Source: Acidobacteriota bacterium (GTDB taxonomy: Bacteria; Acidobacteriota; Holophagae; Thermotomaculales; Thermotomaculaceae). Taken from it: a DNA stretch of 9,598 nucleotides. The notes below the pieces were generated by a model, which was not told the DNA's origin, searched no databases, and was given only the letters and a program-made list of their open reading frames with translations. Shown here piece by piece: positions 7,344-9,598 of this stretch; positions within the stretch are counted from its first letter, which is position 1, and each line of letters begins with the position of its first letter. The DNA lies in the NCBI GenBank assembly GCA_015487755.1, contig WFPG01000284.1:1-9598 (forward strand), written 5' to 3'. The translations under genes and the position numbers were made by a program.

Positions 7344-8246
7344 TTAATACCCTTTTGAATCTGATTTTTCCTTATTAACAATTTTTACGCTTGCGCTTGC
7401 CCCAATCCTTGTTGCCCCGGCTTTAACCATTTCAAGGGCTTTGTCAAAGTCCCTGATTCCCCCTGAAGCCTTCACCCCTAAATCCCTTCCTACAACCTTT
7501 CTCATTAAAAGAATATCTTCAACAGTTGCCCCGCCTTTACCGAAGCCTGTCGAGGTTTTAACATAATCCGCAGCGGCCTCTTTTGAAAGTTCGCAAGCCT
7601 TAATCTTCTCCTGCTCTGTTAAATAGCAGGTTTCAATAATAACCTTTAAAATCTTTCCTTTTGTTACTTCCCTTACCTCTTTAATATCTTCAAGAACATC
7701 CTTATATTTTTTTGATTTTAGAAAGCCTATGTTTATTACCATATCAATCTCTTGAGCACCGTTATCAATAGCCTGTTTAGCCTCAAAAGCCTTAACCTCT
7801 TTTGTGGTAGCCCCCAAAGGAAAGCCTATAACAGTACAAACCTTAACTTCAGTCCCTGCCAGCACTTCGGCAGCGGTTTTTACAAAACAGGGGTTTATAC
7901 AGACAGAGGCAAACTTATACTTTTTTGCTTCCATACAGAGATTAACCACATCCTGGATTGTTGCTTCAGGCTTTAAAAGGGTGTGGTCTATTAAGTGAGA
8001 TATGTTTACATTAAAAGCGCCGTCAGGGGTAATTCTGTCTGTTTTAACTTTAATAAAGTTATCAATAGCCTCTTTAGGCTTTAAAACACAGTAATTTTCT
8101 ACAATATCGCAGTAAAGCAAATCAGGGGAAGAGTTGTCAAATTCAAGCCAGTCTAAATCCACATCCGATAAAGATTCGGTTTTTGCTTCTGTTTCGTCAA
8201 AAGAGGAAAGTATCTCTTCAACAATTTTTGAAATATCTTTATTCAT
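7344..8246 (-). CDS. deoC: Deoxyribose-phosphate aldolase (DERA) with N-terminal encapsulation-peptide-like extension
   Basis: Class I aldolase cleaving 2-deoxyribose-5-phosphate to glyceraldehyde-3-phosphate and acetaldehyde. The catalytic TIM-barrel domain spans about 82-290, beginning [15 protein letters not shown]. Active-site residues are intact: D168 in EIDMVIN, the Schiff-base lysine K230 in YVKTSTGFG, and K259 in VKASGGIRD. At 300 residues it is longer than usual bacterial forms (about 220-250) because of an 80-residue N-terminal extension. Residues 1-16 form a likely amphipathic helix ([12 protein letters not shown]), followed by an acidic Asp/Glu/Ser-rich linker (17-41) and a segment of unknown role (42-80). 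The helix resembles BMC encapsulation peptides and matches one in the neighbouring RpiB. The start follows the upstream shell-gene stop by one base, with AGAGG 6 bases before the ATG. Cargo enzyme of a sugar-phosphate microcompartment is the likely role. Confidence 0.93.
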   Translation of the reverse strand: MNKDISKIVEEILSSFDETEAKTESLSDVDLDWLEFDNSSPDLLYCDIVENYCVLKPKEAIDNFIKVKTDRITPDGAFNVNISHLIDHTLLKPEATIQDVVNLCMEAKKYKFASVCINPCFVKTAAEVLAGTEVKVCTVIGFPLGATTKEVKAFEAKQAIDNGAQEIDMVINIGFLKSKKYKDVLEDIKEVREVTKGKILKVIIETCYLTEQEKIKACELSKEAAADYVKTSTGFGKGGATVEDILLMRKVVGRDLGVKASGGIRDFDKALEMVKAGATRIGASASVKIVNKEKSDSKGY

Positions 8247-8247
8247 C

Positions 8248-8520
8248 TCACACCTCTAAATTAACCTGGTCAACAACCCCTGCTATTATAGCATTTTCGG
8301 GGATGTCTTTGGATTTTGTTATTATTTGCAAACTTCCTCCGTCTTTAATAACAAGTACTGTGTCACCTTTTCCTGAATCGGTAGCGTCTATAGCAAGAAA
8401 AGGCTTCCCTTTAAAATTTCCCGAAGGTGTTATTTCCCTTACAAGCATAATCTTATACCCTTTAAAATTTTTATTCTTTTTAGTTGAATAAACACTGCCT
8501 AAAACCTTACATAAAATCAT
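8248..8520 (-). CDS. Bacterial microcompartment vertex protein (EutN/CcmL family, BMC-P), divergent copy
   Basis: Pentameric shell protein that caps the vertices of a polyhedral microcompartment. The 90 residues follow the EutN/CcmL pattern: [15 protein letters not shown] (1-15), FKGYKIMLV (19-27), the glycine loop [10 protein letters not shown] (48-57) and the C-terminal IIAGVVDQV (78-86). It is the most divergent of the three copies in this window: the usual W of VWATxK is Y, and the normal GSSARQT pore-side loop is replaced around residues 59-68 ([10 protein letters not shown]). It overlaps the upstream copy as ATGA and is followed after one base by deoC. No Shine-Dalgarno sequence is evident, so translation is probably coupled. 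Family assignment is firm; which vertices or partners it serves cannot be told. Confidence 0.93.
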   Translation of the reverse strand: MILCKVLGSVYSTKKNKNFKGYKIMLVREITPSGNFKGKPFLAIDATDSGKGDTVLVIKDGGSLQIITKSKDIPENAIIAGVVDQVNLEV

Positions 8521-8780
8521 AGAGAAAACCCGTCAATAATTCCGACAATTGCCGCATCTGCAGGCATTTTGTCGTTTTTAAAAGGTATGGCTGCTTCCTT
8601 GCTTGTTGCATAGAATATTATATCACCCTTTCCAGCCTGAACTGTGTCAACCGCTACAATAAATTTATCTTCAGGCTTCATATCTTCATTAAAAGGTTGA
8701 ATTATTAAAAGTTTCTTTCCCTCAAAACTGTCAAGTTTTTTCGTTGCCCAGACGCTTCCTACAACCTTACCTATTAGCAT
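8517..8780 (-). CDS. Bacterial microcompartment vertex protein (EutN/CcmL family, BMC-P), middle copy
   Basis: A second pentamer-type shell protein, 87 residues. It shows MLIGKVVGSVWATKK (1-15), FEGKKLLIIQP (19-29), VAVDTVQAGKGD (42-53) and the C-terminal DAAIVGIIDGF (75-85). The front half is close to the family consensus, but the segment that is GSSARQT in typical members reads TSKEAAIPF (59-67), so the lumen or pore-facing loop is changed. Its ATG lies 14 bases inside the end of the RpiB-type gene and its TGA overlaps the next start as ATGA. Several pentamer genes in one locus are known from other microcompartment types, so this is probably a functional paralogue and not a decaying duplicate. 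Confidence 0.94.
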   Translation of the reverse strand: MLIGKVVGSVWATKKLDSFEGKKLLIIQPFNEDMKPEDKFIVAVDTVQAGKGDIIFYATSKEAAIPFKNDKMPADAAIVGIIDGFSL

Positions 8781-9273
8781 TGTCTATCTCTATAATTTTA
8801 TTAACCCTTTTCAAATGCCTCCCGCCTTCAAATTCAGTGCTTAAAAACTTTTCAACTATCAGTTTCATCAATTCAGTGCCTATAACCCTTGATCCTAATG
8901 TTAAAAAGTTTGCATTATTATGTGCCCTTGCATTGTAAGCCTCAAATGTGTTTGAGCAATGTGCAGCCCTTATCCCCTTTAATTTATTTAAAACAATGGC
9001 GCTTCCTATTCCCGCACCGTCTATAAAAATACCGAATTTAGCACTTTTATTAAAAAACTCCTTGCCTGTTTTATAAGCAAAATCAGGGTAATCAACAGAC
9101 TCTTTTGAATAACATCCGCAATCAAAAACTGAATAACCTAAATCCCTTAAAAAAGGTTTTAAAAATTCTTTATATTCATACCCTCCGTGGTCGCTCCCTA
9201 TAACTATTAAGTTTTCAGGATTATTTCCTTCAATCTCTTTTAAAATATCCCTTACAATTTCTTCAACACTCAT
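8767..9273 (-). CDS. rpiB: RpiB/LacAB-family sugar-phosphate isomerase with encapsulation-peptide-like N-terminus
   Basis: The family interconverts ribose-5-phosphate and ribulose-5-phosphate (or related sugars). The 168 residues include a 20-residue N-terminal extension, MSVEEIVRDILKEIEG and linker, ahead of the core that begins IVIGSDHGG. Conserved residues seen: D28-H29, DYP (61-63), H118 (E. coli H99) in RAHNNANFL, and the phosphate-binding GGRHLKR (150-156). Aligning without gaps to E. coli RpiB, the catalytic base Cys66 falls on D85 (FIDGAGIG) and T68 on A87. The Mycobacterium-type glutamate is also absent (S91), so catalysis or substrate may differ. The extension looks like a microcompartment targeting helix. 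The start overlaps the upstream shell gene as ATGA, and the end overlaps the next by 14 bases. Family is certain; isomerase activity is not. Confidence 0.92.
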   Translation of the reverse strand: MSVEEIVRDILKEIEGNNPENLIVIGSDHGGYEYKEFLKPFLRDLGYSVFDCGCYSKESVDYPDFAYKTGKEFFNKSAKFGIFIDGAGIGSAIVLNKLKGIRAAHCSNTFEAYNARAHNNANFLTLGSRVIGTELMKLIVEKFLSTEFEGGRHLKRVNKIIEIDNANR

Positions 9274-9539
9274 AGTTCAAATTCCAGTTTATCCACAATT
9301 GCCATTATAACAGCATCAACAGGCTTGTTTTTTGTAATAGGGGTTTGCCTTGCCGAAGAGCCCTGAGCCATTAAAATCATCTCCCCCGCTCCTGCCCCTA
9401 CAGCGTCAACGGCGACGGTAAAACTGTTTAAAGCCTCTCCCTTAACGGAATAATGCTGAACAATAAGGAATTTTAAACCTTTTAAATCTTCAACCTTCTG
9501 AGTTGCCCATACAGAGCCTATAACCTTTCCGTATATCAT
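9270..9539 (-). CDS. Bacterial microcompartment vertex protein (EutN/CcmL family, BMC-P), canonical copy
   Basis: Pentameric vertex protein of a microcompartment shell, 89 residues, the closest of the three to the family consensus: MIYGKVIGSVWATQK (1-15), LKGLKFLIVQ (19-28), VAVDAVGAGAGE (42-53), the loop GSSARQT (60-66) and KPVDAVIMAIVD (72-83). ATG at 9539 has no recognisable Shine-Dalgarno sequence; an extended -10-like element lies so close upstream that the message could be nearly leaderless, unless an unseen upstream gene is co-transcribed. Its TGA overlaps the RpiB-type start as ATGA. This is the first microcompartment gene seen in the window in transcription order. Confidence 0.96.
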   Translation of the reverse strand: MIYGKVIGSVWATQKVEDLKGLKFLIVQHYSVKGEALNSFTVAVDAVGAGAGEMILMAQGSSARQTPITKNKPVDAVIMAIVDKLEFEL

Positions 9540-9548
9540 AGCAAGGTT

Positions 9549-9557
9549 ATTTTAGCA
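9549..9557 (-). promoter_or_regulatory. Candidate extended -10 promoter before the microcompartment genes
   Basis: On the minus strand TGC-TAAAAT matches an extended -10 element (TGn plus 5 of 6 to TATAAT). No convincing -35 lies 16-18 bases upstream. The implied transcription start, near 9542, is only about 3 bases before the ATG at 9539. A run of seven T on the minus strand at the window edge (9592-9598) could be the tail of a terminator of an upstream gene, but its hairpin would be outside. The remaining bases from 9558 to 9598 hold no gene I can support. Confidence 0.3.
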
Positions 9558-9598
9558 GAAAATATAAAAAACCTATAGAAAACTGTTTAATAAAAAAA

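Noticed and set aside
7318..7349. Small hairpin (CCC-GAAA-GGG) between deoC and the dehydrogenase as a terminator
   Set aside because: The stem is only 3 base pairs and is not followed by a clean T run, so it is unlikely to terminate transcription.
8183..8491. Plus-strand 102-codon open frame across the deoC/shell gene junction
   Set aside because: It is antisense to two genes with strong family matches, and its translation resembles no family I recognise.
9289..9297. Perfect DnaA-box sequence TTATCCACA on the plus strand
   Set aside because: It is single, lies inside the conserved C-terminal coding region of a shell protein (encoding the VDK stretch), and has no A+T-rich origin-like region or further boxes around it.

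Overview
The window reads entirely on the minus strand (right to left) and splits into two blocks. It suggests an A+T-rich Gram-negative-type (diderm) bacterium: YidC has the large periplasmic domain typical of diderms, while a jag/khpB gene sits between yidC and mnmE. Arginine is mostly AGA/AGG and proteins are rich in Lys and Glu, which would fit an anaerobe and possibly a thermophile, but the phylum cannot be named from this sequence.

Right block (about 9598 down to 6186): a piece of a bacterial microcompartment (BMC) locus. In transcription order it holds a EutN/CcmL-type vertex pentamer gene, an RpiB-type sugar-phosphate isomerase, two more vertex pentamer genes, and deoxyribose-phosphate aldolase (deoC). 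The genes overlap by 4 or 14 bases or lie 1 base apart. RpiB and DeoC both carry N-terminal amphipathic helices with the same pattern (IV-x-x-IL), the hallmark of BMC encapsulation peptides. DeoC plus RpiB plus several pentamers matches the sugar-phosphate-utilizing (SPU) class of BMC loci. The inferred job is to isomerise a pentose phosphate and cleave deoxyribose-5-phosphate to glyceraldehyde-3-phosphate and acetaldehyde inside a shell. Hexameric shell proteins and the aldehyde-processing core enzymes are not in the window. Next, 39 bases after deoC with its own strong ribosome binding site, comes a dehydrogenase of the isocitrate/isopropylmalate family, closed by a clear rho-independent terminator.

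Left block (6137 down to 1): a strong sigma70-type promoter followed by the conserved cluster rpmH-rnpA-yidD-yidC-jag-mnmE-mnmG. It encodes ribosomal protein L34, the RNase P protein, a small membrane-insertion helper, the YidC insertase, the RNA-binding protein Jag/KhpB, and both subunits of the MnmEG tRNA wobble-uridine modification enzyme. mnmG runs off the window edge. Genes are packed with overlaps or gaps of 1 to 12 bases, suggesting one operon. dnaA, often beside rpmH, is absent here.

The points most worth following are the SPU-like BMC cluster with two probable encapsulation peptides, the replacement of the RpiB catalytic cysteine by aspartate, and the loss of the GxxG loop in the Jag KH domain. 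No rRNA, tRNA, CRISPR array or insertion sequence was recognised, and no stretch longer than about 110 bases lacks a gene.
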